Shown one piece after another: positions 63,835 through 64,000 of a DNA stretch of 64,000 nt. This DNA comes from Stakelama saccharophila. Lineage in GTDB: Bacteria; Pseudomonadota; Alphaproteobacteria; Sphingomonadales; Sphingomonadaceae. The stretch covers positions 1,221,001 to 1,285,000 of the forward strand of contig NZ_CP135076.1 in NCBI RefSeq assembly GCF_032229225.1, written 5' to 3'. A program made the position numbers and the translations under genes. Within the stretch, counting starts at the first letter, position 1, and each line of letters begins with the position of its first letter. The notes under the pieces are model-generated. The model was not told where the DNA came from. It ran no database searches and worked only from the letters and a program-made list of their open reading frames with translations.

Positions 63835-64000
63835 GGGTAATGCGCATCCGCGAGGTCCCCGCGCTGGAAGGGCGTTTTGCTCGGTTCGACGCCTGGTGGC
63901 GCGCGCTTTCGCAGCGCGAGCGCGTCCTGCTCGGCACGCTGGCGGTGTTGGTGGCGGCGGTGGTGCTCGTCTTCGGCGTGGTCAAGCCGATCCAGGCGGC
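63831..64000 (+). CDS. gspM: type II secretion system protein GspM, N-terminal part
   Basis: 56 full codons are visible before the window ends. There is a short cytoplasmic part (FDAWWRALSQRERVLLG), then one membrane helix (TLAVLVAAVVLVFGVVKPI), exactly the layout and opening motif of GspM. It is coupled to gspL by an ATGA overlap. Confidence 0.88.
   Translation, partial: MRVMRIREVPALEGRFARFDAWWRALSQRERVLLGTLAVLVAAVVLVFGVVKPIQA

Overview
The window is a GC-rich chromosomal stretch from an alphaproteobacterium, almost certainly a sphingomonad (Sphingomonas or a close relative). The clues are the cell-cycle pair MipZ and GcrA, a RegB/RegA redox sensor beside a cyo-type quinol oxidase, Tad pilus proteins, a phosphomannomutase/phosphoglucomutase of the sphingan type, a fused hydrolase/OsmC protein, and families of palindromic intergenic repeats typical of the group. 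Coding density is very high, many genes overlap as ATGA or GTGA, and no gap exceeds 300 bases. I see no tRNA, rRNA, CRISPR array, phage or insertion sequence.

Layout. Bases 1-24,000 are mainly housekeeping: hydrolase/OsmC, exonuclease, PMM/PGM, a DnaJ-like protein, mipZ, panC, topA, a DUF4396 membrane protein, a PLP enzyme of the Cys/Met family, the lgt-midA-GNAT-pgeF run, a molybdenum hydroxylase subunit with hemH, phbB, a sulfotransferase, rpmB, tadA and a PMT-type glycosyltransferase. Bases 23,600-40,200 hold metZ-apaG-LysR-GNAT, parE, tadE-tadG, gcrA, an orphan ABC permease, argD-argF-hslO, queC-queE and purE-purK. Four intergenic spaces here (32.8-33.1, 34.3, 35.4 and 38.5 kb) carry inverted-repeat elements.

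Bases 40,267-47,050 form one respiratory block read on the minus strand: cyoA-cyoB-cyoC-cyoD-SURF1-regB-regA. The quinol oxidase, its assembly factor and a two-component system that elsewhere senses quinone redox state are linked by overlaps or gaps of 13 bases or less. The divergent MFS gene shares a promoter region containing two strong palindromes.

Bases 48,588-54,919 form a tightly overlapping minus-strand operon: DUF4129, DUF4350, MoxR ATPase, DUF58, SpoIIM-like, RDD, and a short ModE-type winged-helix protein. It looks like a membrane-associated MoxR/vWA-type complex of unknown function, and it is the best candidate here for an undescribed system. A palindrome-rich 124-base gap separates it from a divergent membrane protein.

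Bases 57,031 to the right edge are a type II secretion locus. The minus strand carries gspG-H-I-C-D. The plus strand carries gspL-gspM (running off the end) on one side. On the other side is a compact three-gene set resembling stand-alone PilN/GspL-C-terminal, PilO/GspM and PilP/GspC-HR proteins, converging on the secretin gene. One secretin is therefore flanked by two possible alignment subcomplexes, while gspE, F, J and K are not seen in the window.
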